This document shows, in pieces, positions 1 to 8,538 of a stretch of DNA of 64,000 nt. The stretch's first letter is position 1. Each line of letters opens with the position of its first letter. The position numbers were made by a program, and so were the translations under genes. This DNA comes from Candidatus Limiplasma pullicola (lineage in GTDB: Bacteria > Bacillota > Clostridia > Christensenellales > Aristaeellaceae), in NCBI GenBank assembly GCA_018710985.1, contig DVIV01000011.1:1-64000 (forward strand), read 5' to 3'. The notes below the pieces were generated by a model, which was given only the letters and a program-made list of their open reading frames with translations, made no database searches and was not told where the DNA came from.

Positions 1-2
1 CC

Positions 3-314
3 ACCGCCACCGCGGGCGTGGGCGAAATGCTGGGCATGATCCTGCCGCTGGTCCTCATGTTCGTGGTGTTCTACTTCCTGCTGATCCGTCCGCAGAAGAA
101 GAAGGACAAGAAGGTCAAGGAAATGCTGGCCGCCCTCAAGAACGGCGACCGCGTGTGCACCATCGGCGGCATCTACGGCACCATCACCTCCATCAAGGAC
201 GACACCATCGAGCTGAGCGTGGGCCGCGACAACGTCAAGCTGGTCTTTGCCCGCTGGGCCATCCGCAACGTGGAGGAAGTCGCTATCGAGAACGACAGCG
301 AGGTCCTCAACTGA
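3..314 (+). CDS. yajC: YajC, preprotein translocase accessory subunit (5' partial)
   Basis: Membrane subunit that associates with SecDF and the SecYEG channel. One hydrophobic helix (from about MLGMILPL to FLLIRPQ) is followed at once by the diagnostic RPQKKKDKK basic stretch. A small cytoplasmic domain with GDRVCTIGGIYGTI then follows, the family signature. The frame is open to the left edge of the window, so the first codons are missing; an in-frame GTG at 18 exists but is probably internal. In related genomes yajC follows tgt or precedes secD, neither of which is in this window. A TIGR04086 gene lies downstream, a common clostridial pairing. Family call is confident; only the true start is unknown. 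Confidence 0.93.
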   Translation, partial: TATAGVGEMLGMILPLVLMFVVFYFLLIRPQKKKDKKVKEMLAALKNGDRVCTIGGIYGTITSIKDDTIELSVGRDNVKLVFARWAIRNVEEVAIENDSEVLN

Positions 315-386
315 CGCTTTTCCCGGCATGAAGCCTCCCCCTGTCCGCATATCCTGTATCAAAGCGAACAGAGGGAGGTTTTTCTT

Positions 387-803
387 ATGCCTGCAACCTA
401 TGCCACCCCGGCCGCCGCCCGCCCCGCGCGCCGGCGCTCGCGCCGCAGCCGCGCCCCGCGCCTTCTGCGCGGCCTCCTGGCCGCCGTGGGCGTCACGCTG
501 GCGTGCGTGCTGCTCTTTGCCCTGCTGATGCAGTGGCTCAGGCCCTCCGATACCGCCGTGCGCGTGGTCAACCAGCTCGTCAAGCTGGCGTCCATCTTCG
601 CGGGCGTGTGGGTCATGGCGGGCCGCGGCGGCGACCGGAGCCTGATGTGGGGCGCGCTGCTGGGCCTTGTCTACATGGCGCTGGGCGTGGGCCTCTACGC
701 GCTGCTCTCCGGCCAGCAGCTGCCCTTCACCGCGTATTTGAGCGACCTGGCCATGGGCGTGGCCGGCGGCGGCATCGCCGGGGCCATCCTGGGCCGAAGC
801 TGA
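387..803 (+). CDS. TIGR04086 family four-helix membrane protein
   Basis: Small integral membrane protein of 138 residues. About 38 Arg/Ala-rich residues, including RRRSRRSR, precede four predicted helices: near residues 28-50, 62-80, 82-106 and 115-135. The last two carry glycine-rich faces (GLVYMALGVGLY, AGGGIAGAILG). The ribosome site GGGAGG sits about 8 nt before the ATG. The length and layout fit TIGR04086, a family of unknown function frequently encoded next to yajC in Clostridia, as here (73 bp downstream). A strong hairpin follows the stop. The arginine-rich N terminus is long for the family, so a later start cannot be excluded. Confidence 0.75.
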   Translation: MPATYATPAAARPARRRSRRSRAPRLLRGLLAAVGVTLACVLLFALLMQWLRPSDTAVRVVNQLVKLASIFAGVWVMAGRGGDRSLMWGALLGLVYMALGVGLYALLSGQQLPFTAYLSDLAMGVAGGGIAGAILGRS

Positions 804-810
804 CAAAAAA

Positions 811-834
811 GCCGGGGGACGCTCGTCCCCCGGC
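811..834 (+). terminator. GC hairpin after the TIGR04086 gene
   Basis: Perfect 10-bp stem GCCGGGGGAC/GTCCCCCGGC with loop GCTC, 7 nt after the stop at 803 and preceded by an A-run. No T-tract follows directly; instead the sequence TTTGTCAAAAA appears at 838-848, as in the dispersed element described elsewhere. It is likely the transcription end for yajC and its neighbour. Confidence 0.6.
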
Positions 835-950
835 TCCGTTTGTCAAAAACGTCCGCCTGCACCGCCCTTTTCCGACAGATGCTTACGAAATGGATGCGCC
901 CGGGGGCGCAAGCTCCCCGCCCCGCGCCGGAGGGAAGCGTGTGCCCCTGC
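811..950 (+). repeat. Half copy of the dispersed hairpin element (copy A)
   Basis: About 135 bp here align by eye with 18954-19100. Both have a GC hairpin, then TTGTCxAAAAA, then a GTCCG-type small stem, then CAGATGCTTAxGAAATG, then a TGCGCCC-GGGGCGCAA stem, then CCGGAGGGAAGCG. The second flanking hairpin seen in the other two copies is absent, so this looks like a left half or a decayed copy. The stretch 804-986 holds no gene beyond this element. Confidence 0.6.
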
Positions 951-986
951 GCCGCGGCGGTCCGTTTCCGGCCTGCGCCGGGCGCT

Positions 987-1244
987 TCACGCCCGGCCCA
1001 GCCCCGGCGCGGCGGGCGCGCATGCCGCGCGCGCCGGGCGGCAGGCCCGCATCAGCCGCGCGGCCGTGCCGAGCGTGCCCTTGAGCAGCCGCTTTGCGCG
1101 GCGCTTTCCGGGGTGGCGGATCTTCACGCGCCACGGCGTTTTCGGCCAGCGGAACGGTTCCCCCGGCACGGGGAAGGTGTCGTGCAGGTTGCCCTCCCGG
1201 TCCACCCGCAGGCCCCAGCCCATATATCCGCAGAATCTCTTCAT
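987..1244 (-). CDS. Small basic hypothetical protein
   Basis: An 85-residue protein beginning MKRFCGYMGWGLRVDREGNLHDTF... is preceded by a convincing ribosome site (AAAGGAGAAC, about 4 nt before ATG). The N-terminal half is proline/tryptophan-rich (PVPGEPFRWPKTPWRVKIRHPGKRR). The tail is Ala/Arg-rich with three cysteines and may be low-complexity. It lies 70 bp downstream of the phospholipase D gene on the same strand and is probably co-transcribed. I do not recognise a family. No signal peptide or membrane helix is visible. The ribosome site and operon position support a real gene; the Ala/Arg tail weakens it. Confidence 0.5.
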   Translation of the reverse strand: MKRFCGYMGWGLRVDREGNLHDTFPVPGEPFRWPKTPWRVKIRHPGKRRAKRLLKGTLGTAARLMRACRPARAACAPAAPGLGRA

Positions 1245-1314
1245 GGCGTTCTCCTTTCCGGCGGCCCGAAGCCGCGTTTTTCTCCGCCCCCACCGGGGCT
1301 TTTCTTCCTCCGCG

Positions 1315-2718
1315 TCACACCATGAACCGCACCAGCGATATCAGCGGCGACGCCATGAGAATCAGCACGTTTTTCAAAAGCGGCACGTCCAGCGCCTCCG
1401 CCTCGCCCTCGCCATAGCCGCCGTCCGCCTCCACGGGCAGCGCCATGGCGCGCATGTCCAGCATGTACGCCTCCACCAGGTCGTTGAGCGGCTCGCTTTT
1501 CACAGCCAGCATCACCTCGGTGTCCGCGTAGGCGCTGCGCATGTCATAGTTGAACGAGCCGAACACGCTGATGTCCCCGTCCACCAGCATGGCCTTGGTG
1601 TGCATGCTGCGCGGGGCCTGCAGCTCGTAGTAGGAAAGCGGCAGCGACAGCGCCATTCCCCGGTGGAACACCCCGTCCGCCGAGGCCACGATGTTGTTGC
1701 CCCCGGCGCGCGAATTGGTCAGGATCACCATCTCCGGCGCCTGCTCCGCCGCCGCCCGCAGGCTGTCGCGCATGGCGGCGTCCAGCACCACATACGGCGT
1801 CTGAATCCACACGCGCTCCTGCGCGCTCTTCATCAGCGCCACCAGCGAGGTCCACAGCGCCGGCTCCTTCACGCCGGGGTTGGTGGGGTTGGTCATCAGG
1901 GAGCAGCCCTCCACCGGCACGGTCAGCGCCTCCCAGTCCGCCGGGGCGATGGCCCGGGCATATTCCGCCTCCATGGCCTCCCAGCGGCTGCGCAGCTCGT
2001 CCTGCGTGCGCGCGGCGCCCGCCCTGCGCCACGCCGGCGCCCGCTCGTAGGCCGGGGCGCATTCCTCGTCCCACAGCCGGTCGAAATATGCCGTCAACAG
2101 GCTCGCGGCGCTGCCCTGCGCGGGCGTTTCGCGCCACATGAGCACATCCAGGTCGTAGTTGTAGGCGGGGTGCTCCTCGGGGGTGAGGAACTCGTCGGAG
2201 ATGTTGCGCCCGCCCAGCACAAAGGCCCTTCCGTCCGCGATGACGTACTTTTCATGGAAGCGCGCGCTCAGGCCCCAGGGCGCCAGCAGGTTTACGGGGT
2301 TGTAGAAGCGGATCTCGATGTTCTCATGCGTGCCCAGCGCGTAGCCCAGATCGCCGCCAAGGAAATTGAGCCGGCCCACCAGCCCGTCCACCACGATGCG
2401 CACCTTCACGCCCCGGTCCGCCGCGTCCAGCAGCGCCGCGGCCACGGCGTAGCCGCTTTCGTCGTCGGCGTAGAGATAGCTGCCCACGACGAGCGAGCTT
2501 TCCGCGTTGGCGATCAGGTTGAGCCGGGCGGCGAGCGCCTGCTCGCCCGTGGTCAGGATGGTGGCGCGGTCGCCCTCGGCGCCGTCCTCCACGGGCACGA
2601 ACGCCGCCTGCGCCCGCTCCGCGGCGGGCGGGAAGGCATAGGGCAGCGCCGCCAGCAGCACATAGACGCCCAGGGCGATTCCCACCACCGCCGCGATTCT
2701 GCGCCGCCGTTTCGGCAT
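1315..2718 (-). CDS. Exported phospholipase D family protein
   Basis: A 467-residue phosphatidyltransferase/phospholipase of the PLD superfamily. An N-terminal helix (residues 7-26, after MPKRRRR) anchors or exports it. Two HKD half-sites are visible: H155-K157-D162 followed by GGRN, and H373-K375-D380 followed by GSFN, so both catalytic halves are intact. Family members cleave or transfer phosphodiester head groups; cardiolipin synthases have the same two sites but usually two N-terminal helices. The start was chosen at the ATG after GGGAGG; the open frame continues upstream but that part overlaps the divergent gene. It is the first gene of a minus-strand pair with the small ORF at 987. A cardiolipin synthase role is possible but not shown. 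Confidence 0.85.
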   Translation of the reverse strand: MPKRRRRIAAVVGIALGVYVLLAALPYAFPPAAERAQAAFVPVEDGAEGDRATILTTGEQALAARLNLIANAESSLVVGSYLYADDESGYAVAAALLDAADRGVKVRIVVDGLVGRLNFLGGDLGYALGTHENIEIRFYNPVNLLAPWGLSARFHEKYVIADGRAFVLGGRNISDEFLTPEEHPAYNYDLDVLMWRETPAQGSAASLLTAYFDRLWDEECAPAYERAPAWRRAGAARTQDELRSRWEAMEAEYARAIAPADWEALTVPVEGCSLMTNPTNPGVKEPALWTSLVALMKSAQERVWIQTPYVVLDAAMRDSLRAAAEQAPEMVILTNSRAGGNNIVASADGVFHRGMALSLPLSYYELQAPRSMHTKAMLVDGDISVFGSFNYDMRSAYADTEVMLAVKSEPLNDLVEAYMLDMRAMALPVEADGGYGEGEAEALDVPLLKNVLILMASPLISLVRFMV

Positions 2719-2847
2719 ATCCGCCGCCTCCCTTCCTTCTCCATCATAATAGCAGGCAAAAATGAACAAACCAGCCGGGAAAGATGAACAAAGCGTAACC
2801 AAATCGGCCCCCGCGGAAAAAACGCCCTTCCTCCCTCCGCCCGGATG

Positions 2848-2856
2848 TGGTATGAT
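2848..2856 (+). promoter_or_regulatory. Extended -10 promoter of the AI-2E-family gene
   Basis: TGGTATGAT, an extended -10 (TG-n-TATGAT), is followed 30 nt later by the start codon with GGGAGGGG between. No good -35 is visible at the expected distance, which is usual for extended -10 promoters. Confidence 0.5.
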
Positions 2857-2886
2857 AAGGGTACCACGCACACGGGAGGGGACCGA

Positions 2887-4020
2887 ATGGAGCGCCGCAA
2901 ATTCCTGGCCATTCTGCTGCTGGCCACGCTGATCATCGGCATTTATTTTCTCTTTGAGCGGGGCAGCTCGCTCACGGGGCTGATGGTCAACCTCTGGGGC
3001 ATCCTGATGCCCTTTTTCCTGGGCGGCGTGCTGGCCTTCGTGCTCAACGTGCCCATGCGTTTTCTGGAGCGGCGGGTCCTGTTTTTCATGGACCGCACGC
3101 CCCGCCTCCGGCGCGCGCGGCGGCCGGTGGCCATGGCGCTGGTGCTGGCGCTGGTGGCGGGCGTGGTGTACGTGATCATGTCCATCGTGGTGCCGGAGCT
3201 GATCAACACCATCCTGTCGATCATCAAGGCCATTCCCGCGGCGCTCCAGCGCCTGGACGAGCTGATCGAGCCCTACGGCTTCAGCGTGTCCCAGATGCTC
3301 AGCGCCAGCTTCACCCTGCCCTCCGTCAGCGACGTGGACGCCAAGATCGCCGACATGGTCAACCTCCTGCTCAAGGGCGCGGCGTTCTCCACCACGGTCA
3401 TCGGCACGGTGTATCAGAACGTATTGAGCTTCTTCTTCACGGTGATGTTCACCATCTACTTCCTCTCCTCCAAGGAGCGCCTGCGCTCCCAGGTGAAAAA
3501 CCTGATGCGCGCCTACCTGAAGCCCCGCTGGGTCGAAAAGGCGCTGAGCGTGGCGGAGCTCAGCCAGCGCACCTTTTCCAGCTTCATCACGGGCCAGTGC
3601 CTGGAGGCGTGCATCCTGGGCGCCATGTTCTTTGTGACCATGACGCTGCTGCGCATGCCCTACGTGCTGCTCATCAGCGTGTTCATCGCGGTGACGGCGC
3701 TGATTCCGGTCATCGGCGCGTGGATGGGCTGCATCGTGGGTGCGATCCTCATTCTGGTCAGCGACCCCCTGCAGGCGCTGGGCTTCGTGTTGCTCTTTCT
3801 GGTCCTGCAGCAGATCGAGGGCAACCTCATCTACCCCCACGTCATGGGCAACGCCATCGGCCTGCCGTCCATCTGGGTGCTGTTCGCGGTGCTGCTGGGC
3901 GAGGGCCTGATGGGCATTCTGGGCATGCTGCTGTTCATCCCGCTCACCTCGGTGTGCTACACGCTCCTGCGCGAGCAGGTGCACAGGCGGCTCAAGACCG
4001 GAGAACGCGCAGAGCTTTAA
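2887..4020 (+). CDS. AI-2E family transporter (permease)
   Basis: Polytopic membrane protein of 377 residues, the usual size for the AI-2E/PerM family (PF01594). Two N-terminal helices (LLATLIIGIYFLF and ILMPFFLGGVLAFVLN) are followed by a long amphipathic stretch and then a C-terminal helix bundle. The family-typical region with GQCLEACILGAMFFVTM, ISVFIAVTALIPVIGAWMG and QQIEGNLIYPHVMG is clear. Members export small molecules or act as Na+/H+ antiporters; the substrate cannot be told here. The start was set at ATG 2887 after GGGAGGGG; the frame is open 42 bp further up but lacks a ribosome site. It is transcribed alone, divergently from the phospholipase D gene, and ends in a clean terminator. 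Confidence 0.9.
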   Translation: MERRKFLAILLLATLIIGIYFLFERGSSLTGLMVNLWGILMPFFLGGVLAFVLNVPMRFLERRVLFFMDRTPRLRRARRPVAMALVLALVAGVVYVIMSIVVPELINTILSIIKAIPAALQRLDELIEPYGFSVSQMLSASFTLPSVSDVDAKIADMVNLLLKGAAFSTTVIGTVYQNVLSFFFTVMFTIYFLSSKERLRSQVKNLMRAYLKPRWVEKALSVAELSQRTFSSFITGQCLEACILGAMFFVTMTLLRMPYVLLISVFIAVTALIPVIGAWMGCIVGAILILVSDPLQALGFVLLFLVLQQIEGNLIYPHVMGNAIGLPSIWVLFAVLLGEGLMGILGMLLFIPLTSVCYTLLREQVHRRLKTGERAEL

Positions 4021-4034
4021 AATCTCGAAATACG

Positions 4035-4060
4035 GGGGGAGGTAGCGCTTTACCTCCCCC
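4035..4060 (+). terminator. Rho-independent terminator of the AI-2E gene
   Basis: Stem GGGGGAGGTA/TACCTCCCCC with loop GCGCTT, followed by TTTCGTTT, 14 nt after the stop codon. Confidence 0.85.
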
Positions 4061-4090
4061 TTTCGTTTCCCCTCATGCCCGTAAACAAAG

Positions 4091-4132
4091 CAGCAGCGTC
4101 CCATGGGAGGTCAGCCCCATGGGACGCCGCTG
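4091..4132 (-). terminator. Terminator of the GLUG surface protein
   Basis: 17-bp stem with one mismatch (CAGCAGCGTCCCATGGG against CCCATGGGACGCCGCTG), 4 nt beyond the stop of the minus-strand gene. On that strand CTTTGTTTAC follows, a weak T-tract. Confidence 0.75.
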
Positions 4133-4136
4133 TTGC

Positions 4137-6578
4137 TTACCGGTGGCAGCTCCGCTTTCTCCAGCGGATTGCCGCGCCCGCCGCCGCGCCCGACAAAAGC
4201 AGCAGGGCGGTCCAAAGCGCAATATTTGCGCGGTCGCCGGTCTGGGGCGGCTTCGCGTTTTCAATCGCCTCGACCTGTTCAATCAGGGTGTCGAGCTTGT
4301 CCAGCGCCGCCTTGGAAACCAGCCGTTTTTCAACCTCCGTCAGGCGGTCATAGCGCGCCTTGACCGCCTTGACCCGTTCGATTCCCCCGGCGTCGCCCGA
4401 GGCCAGGGCGTCCGGCAGCGCCTCGATTTCGGCCTCGATCCCCTCCGCGTTTTCAATGCAGGAGATCATGGTCTCGATTTCCTCAAGCCGCTGCTCAAGG
4501 GCCTCCTTCTGGGCCTGCGTGTATCCGCCGGCGTTTTCCGCCAGCTCCTTTTTCAGGGCGTCGCGGGTTTCCTCCAGCGTTTCCTTGTCGTCCACCGTCA
4601 GGTTTTCCGGGGTGACGTCGTCCGTATCGTCCAGCGGATTGTCCTTGGGCGGGCCATACTCCCTTGCGCACACCTCGCACAGCGGCCCGTGATAATAGGT
4701 GGCCTCGCCGCCCCTGTGCGCCTCGGTTCCGTAGATTTCCGGGCATCCCTCGTTGGCGCAGGCGTACCAGTGCACGTCCGCATCGTCCTGAATCACCGTG
4801 AAGCGGTGCGCCGGCTTCTCGTCGAAAACGGCATTTTTGTCGTTGCTATAGGAAATGTCCGTCGAATAGCAGAAGGCATAGCCCGCGTAGACCGGCGCGC
4901 CCCCCAGCACGGGCGCAGTCTGCGTGCCCAGCGTCTGGCCCCAGACCGTCTCGCTCCTGCCAGCGTTGAGCAGATACGCCACCTCGCCGGAGGCGAACTG
5001 CGCGGCGGTTTTGCCGCCGTCGTTGTTTTCCGTGGTATTTGCGTAATAGGTATTCTGGAGGGTATAGGCCCCCAGACGTACCCCCGCGATCAGATGCGCC
5101 GTGGAGCCATAGCCGGGGGTTGCCGTAGCGGACCCGGCGCCATAGCAGTTTTGGATCGTCCCTCCGCTGAACTGGCCGCATATGCCGCCGACATACCATG
5201 AACCCGTGATATCGCCGGTGTTGTAGCAGTCGATGATTTCGCCGCCGTTGCTGTACCCGGCAATGCCGCCTATGGAAGAGCCGCTGGCGCTTGTAACGGT
5301 GCCGGTATGATAGCACCGCCTGATGATCCCCTCGTTCTCTCCGGCAATGCCGCCGCCATACACGGCGCCCACGGTGATCTCGCCGCCGAGATTGTAGCAG
5401 TTTTCAATCGTACCCTTGTTGGTCCCGCAGATCGCTCCGGCATAACCCGAATCCGGCTTCACGCTCGGCTGGATCAGGCCAAGGTTTTTCACCACGCCGT
5501 CCGGCCCGATCGTTTTGAACAGGCCCTCGTTGTTGTACACCCCCGCCATGGAGTCGCTTGCCGCGCTCAGGTTGGAAATGGTATGCCCCGCGCCGTCAAA
5601 CGTGCCGTTATAGGAGGTCCCATATGCGACCCAGTTCATGCCCTCCGGCATGGTGATATCGTCAACAAGGCGCGCGTTCAGCGTTGCGTTTGCATCGTCC
5701 TGGGCAAGCTTTTGCGCAAACCAGAACAGGTTGCCCGCGTTTTGGATCTGGTAGTACCCGTCGTCCCCCAGCGTCGCGGGCTGGAAGTGCTTCTTGTCCT
5801 CGGAGATGCCGTTTTCATCGTAAACAAGCGGCTGCACCTTGATGTATCGATAGTTGCCCCAGCTGTTTTCATTGTAGTCCTGAAGTTCTTCCCAGCTGTT
5901 GAGGATGGCGGTGGCCGCATATCCCTCGTAACCGCTGAGGTCCGGTTTGATATTGGTCGCGTTGCAATAATATGGCGTAGTGGACTGCGCGTTCAGCTCC
6001 ACCGTGCCGCCGTTGATCCGCAGATAGCGCGTGGGAAGCGTAGTGCCATACGAACCGTCCACGTATACGCCATATATCCCTCTGTCGCCTCTCGCCCTGG
6101 CCGTGATCGTGCCGCCGTTGATGACGACGCCGGCCTCATTCTCGGTGTATCCCGTTGAAAGGGCTCTGACTTCGCTTCCGGTGCTGGCCGCGTTGATGGT
6201 GAGCGAACCCTGACCGCTGATCTGCATGACGCCGTTGGCATGAATACCCGCGACGATCCTTTGGCCTGAAATGCTGATCGTGTTCTTGCCGGTCAACACA
6301 ACATTGATATCGCCCCCGGCATAGATGCCGGCTTGGTAATCAGCATGGACCGTGCCGGAATTCGGGATGGTGATTGCGGCGCCGTTGAGCGTCAGCGTAT
6401 TTGTCTGCGCATTGTAGGAAACGGCGCCGTTGCCCAGCACGTCTCCCGCGTTGTCCGATGTGACCTGCTCACCGTTTACCCACAGGTCATAGTTATCCGC
6501 CGCAAGGGCCGCGCCCGGCAACAGCGCAAGCAGCATGACGCATACCATCAGGCCCGCTACCCATCCGTTTCGTTTCAT
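4137..6578 (-). CDS. GLUG-repeat cell-surface protein with sorting-like tail
   Basis: Secreted protein of 813 residues. A signal peptide (MKRNG...PGAALA, cleavage near residue 27) leads into a region rich in NGxI/NGGT turns, like carbohydrate-binding-type beta-solenoids. Four GLUG-type repeats (for example YGGGIAGENEG..CYHTG and SIGGIAGYSNGG..CYNTG) then lie around residues 365-480. Next come a Cys-rich segment, a charged coiled coil near residues 640-760, and the tail PPQTGD plus a 20-residue helix and RWRKR. That tail resembles a sortase signal, though the canonical leucine is a proline. A surface adhesin or glycan binder is inferred. The start was set at MKRN. No sortase gene is in this window. 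Confidence 0.8.
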   Translation of the reverse strand: MKRNGWVAGLMVCVMLLALLPGAALAADNYDLWVNGEQVTSDNAGDVLGNGAVSYNAQTNTLTLNGAAITIPNSGTVHADYQAGIYAGGDINVVLTGKNTISISGQRIVAGIHANGVMQISGQGSLTINAASTGSEVRALSTGYTENEAGVVINGGTITARARGDRGIYGVYVDGSYGTTLPTRYLRINGGTVELNAQSTTPYYCNATNIKPDLSGYEGYAATAILNSWEELQDYNENSWGNYRYIKVQPLVYDENGISEDKKHFQPATLGDDGYYQIQNAGNLFWFAQKLAQDDANATLNARLVDDITMPEGMNWVAYGTSYNGTFDGAGHTISNLSAASDSMAGVYNNEGLFKTIGPDGVVKNLGLIQPSVKPDSGYAGAICGTNKGTIENCYNLGGEITVGAVYGGGIAGENEGIIRRCYHTGTVTSASGSSIGGIAGYSNGGEIIDCYNTGDITGSWYVGGICGQFSGGTIQNCYGAGSATATPGYGSTAHLIAGVRLGAYTLQNTYYANTTENNDGGKTAAQFASGEVAYLLNAGRSETVWGQTLGTQTAPVLGGAPVYAGYAFCYSTDISYSNDKNAVFDEKPAHRFTVIQDDADVHWYACANEGCPEIYGTEAHRGGEATYYHGPLCEVCAREYGPPKDNPLDDTDDVTPENLTVDDKETLEETRDALKKELAENAGGYTQAQKEALEQRLEEIETMISCIENAEGIEAEIEALPDALASGDAGGIERVKAVKARYDRLTEVEKRLVSKAALDKLDTLIEQVEAIENAKPPQTGDRANIALWTALLLLSGAAAGAAIRWRKRSCHR

Positions 6579-6823
6579 CTCTCCTGCCCTCTCCTTCCAA
6601 ACCATTCGTCAGCCTCTGCAACCCGGCGCTTTCAGACGGAAAGGCGGATCCCGCCTGTGGCAATCAGACGGTTCACGCCTTTCCGGGCTTTTCTCCTTTG
6701 ATCCGCAGCACAAAAAGGGACGTATCCGGTCCCCGTCTCCGTATGAGCAAACTCACATGCATGCCCGGTCCGCATCCTCATCCGCCCTTTTCGGCGAATT
6801 TTACACCTAATTGCGCAAGTCCA

Positions 6824-6852
6824 TTTATACCATAAAACCACCCGTTTTTCAA
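6824..6852 (-). promoter_or_regulatory. Sigma-A-type promoter for the surface protein
   Basis: On the minus strand: -35 TTGAAA, 17-bp spacer ending in TGG, -10 TATAAA. The predicted start near 6817 leaves a 5' leader of about 240 nt before the ATG at 6578. I saw no known riboswitch in that leader. The block 6579-6918 holds nothing else I can support. Confidence 0.65.
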
Positions 6853-6918
6853 CCTTTTTTTCCAGCCCCGCGCCACGCGAAGCAGGGGCGCGCGCCGGAC
6901 CCGCCGCCTGACAGAACC

Positions 6919-6954
6919 CGCCCCCTCCCCCGCCGTTAGGCGGGAGAGGGGGCG
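6919..6954. terminator. Hairpin downstream of livF
   Basis: 16-bp stem (CGCCCCCTCCCCCGCC/GGCGGGAGAGGGGGCG, loop GTTA) located 16 bp beyond the livF stop. The T-rich side (TTTCTTTTT) is on the plus strand and A-rich DNA lies on the livF side. It probably ends the liv operon, although the T-tract polarity is the other way round. Confidence 0.6.
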
Positions 6955-6970
6955 TTTCTTTTTGCGTTTG

Positions 6971-7678
6971 TCAGCCGCCCAGGTATGCCTTGCGCACGCC
7001 GTCGTCGGAGAGCACCTCCGCGGCGTTGCCGCTCATGGTGATGCGGCCCGTGCCCAGCACGTAGGCGCGGTCGGCGATGGACAGGGCCATCTGCGCGTTC
7101 TGCTCCACCAGAAGGATGGTGGTGCCCGCGTCGTGCAGCTCCTTGATGATATCGAAGATCTGCTCCACCAGAATGGGCGCCAGGCCCATCGAAGGCTCGT
7201 CCAGCATGAGCAGCTTTGGCTTGCTCATCAGCGCGCGGCCCATGGCCAGCATCTGCTGCTCGCCGCCGCTCAGGGTGCCGGCGACCTGCTTTTCGCGCTC
7301 CCTGAGGCGCGGGAAGCGGGTGAACACGTCCTCCAGCGAGCCCTCGATCTCCTGCGGCGGGCGGGAATAGCCGCCCATTTCGAGGTTTTCGCGCACGGTC
7401 ATCAGCTGGAAGATGCGCCGCCCCTCCGGGCACAGGGCCATGCCCTGGGACACCAGCTTGTGGGCCTTCATGCCCAGCAGGTTTCGGCCCTCGAAGGTGA
7501 TGGCGCCGCTGCGGGGCTTGAGCAGGCCGGCGATGGTGTTGAGGGTGGTGGATTTGCCCGCGCCGTTGGCGCCGATGAGGGTGACGATCTCGCCCTCGTT
7601 GACCTCGAAGGAGATGCCCTTGATGGCGTGAATCGCGCCGTAGTAGACGTGGATGTTGTCAACCTTGAGAAGGCTCAT
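6971..7678 (-). CDS. livF: Branched-chain amino acid ABC transporter ATPase LivF
   Basis: One of two ATP-hydrolysing subunits of the Leu/Ile/Val importer, 235 residues as expected. Walker A is GANGAGKST (residues 37-45), the signature is LSGGEQQMLAMGRAL, and Walker B is LLMLDEPSMGL. The PSMGLAP wording after Walker B and the short C terminus ending AYLGG are typical of LivF. The start codon overlaps the livG stop by 4 bp (ATGA) and has GGAGGGGG upstream. It is the last gene of the livKHMGF operon. Confidence 0.95.
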   Translation of the reverse strand: MSLLKVDNIHVYYGAIHAIKGISFEVNEGEIVTLIGANGAGKSTTLNTIAGLLKPRSGAITFEGRNLLGMKAHKLVSQGMALCPEGRRIFQLMTVRENLEMGGYSRPPQEIEGSLEDVFTRFPRLREREKQVAGTLSGGEQQMLAMGRALMSKPKLLMLDEPSMGLAPILVEQIFDIIKELHDAGTTILLVEQNAQMALSIADRAYVLGTGRITMSGNAAEVLSDDGVRKAYLGG

Positions 7679-8538
7679 TGTTCCCCCTCCTTCCGCTTGC
7701 CCAGATAGGCCTCGATGACGGTGGGGTTTTGCTGGATCTCGCTGGCCGTGCCCTTGGCGATGATGCGCCCGTAGTTGAGCACGCAGATGCCCTCGCAGAT
7801 GCCCATGACCAGGTTCATGTCGTGCTCGATGAGCATCACGGCGATCTGGAACCGGTCGCGGATCTTGATGATGTTCTCCATCAATTCCTCGGTCTCGTGC
7901 GGGTTCATGCCGGCGGCGGGCTCGTCCAGGAGCAGGAGCTTGGGGTGCGTGGCCAGCGCGCGCACGATTTCCAGCCTTCTCTGCGCGCCGTAGGGCAGCG
8001 ACCCGGCGCGGTACTGGGCCATGCCCTGCATGTCGAAGATGGAAAGCAGCTCCAGCGCCTTCTCGTGCTGCTTCTTCTCCTGCTTCCAGTAGGCGGGCAG
8101 GCGGAAGATGCCGGAGAACATGCCGTACTTGACCTGGTTGTGAAGGCCGATGCGCACGTTTTCCTCCACCGTCATGTTGCCGAAGAGACGGATGTTCTGG
8201 AACGTGCGGGCGATGCCCAGCTTGTTGGCCTGCACGGCGTTCATGCCGGCGGTGTCCTTGCCGTCGAGGATGACCACGCCGGTGGTGGGCTGGTAGACCT
8301 TGGTCAAGAGGTTAAACACCGTGGTCTTGCCCGCGCCGTTGGGGCCGATGAGGCCGGCGATCTCGGTGCGGCCGATGGTGAGGTTGAAGTCCTCCACGGC
8401 CTTCAGGCCGCCGAAGTCCACGCCCAGGTGGCGGGTTTCCAGCACGGGGCGCTTGTCCACATCCCGCTCCGGGACGATGGAATGGCTGGGCACGGGAACC
8501 ATCTTGGTATCGGATTGCCGCTTGCGCTGCTGGGTCAT
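7675..8538 (-). CDS. livG: Branched-chain amino acid ABC transporter ATPase LivG
   Basis: Partner ATPase of LivF, 287 residues. Walker A is GPNGAGKTT (residues 65-73). The signature segment is SLPYGAQRRLEIVRAL, the LivG-specific variant of the usual LSGGQ, and Walker B is LLLLDEPAAGMN. About 33 extra residues precede the conserved core (LETRHLGVDFGGLKAV), slightly longer than most LivG. The start is nevertheless supported by AAAGGAGG upstream. The gene overlaps livM by 4 bp and livF by 4 bp, showing translational coupling. Confidence 0.94.
   Translation of the reverse strand: MTQQRKRQSDTKMVPVPSHSIVPERDVDKRPVLETRHLGVDFGGLKAVEDFNLTIGRTEIAGLIGPNGAGKTTVFNLLTKVYQPTTGVVILDGKDTAGMNAVQANKLGIARTFQNIRLFGNMTVEENVRIGLHNQVKYGMFSGIFRLPAYWKQEKKQHEKALELLSIFDMQGMAQYRAGSLPYGAQRRLEIVRALATHPKLLLLDEPAAGMNPHETEELMENIIKIRDRFQIAVMLIEHDMNLVMGICEGICVLNYGRIIAKGTASEIQQNPTVIEAYLGKRKEGEQ

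Noticed and set aside
2719-4104. Upstream extension of the phospholipase D frame to 929 residues
   Set aside because: The extra part is antisense to the AI-2E gene, His/Gln/Arg-rich and without a ribosome site. The true start is the ATG at 2718 after GGGAGG.
6579-6817. c-di-GMP or other known riboswitch in the surface-protein leader
   Set aside because: I looked for GEMM-like and other familiar cores and saw none; only a plain long leader is supported.
6632-6841. 69-codon minus-strand frame upstream of the surface protein
   Set aside because: It would start inside the -10 region of the predicted promoter.
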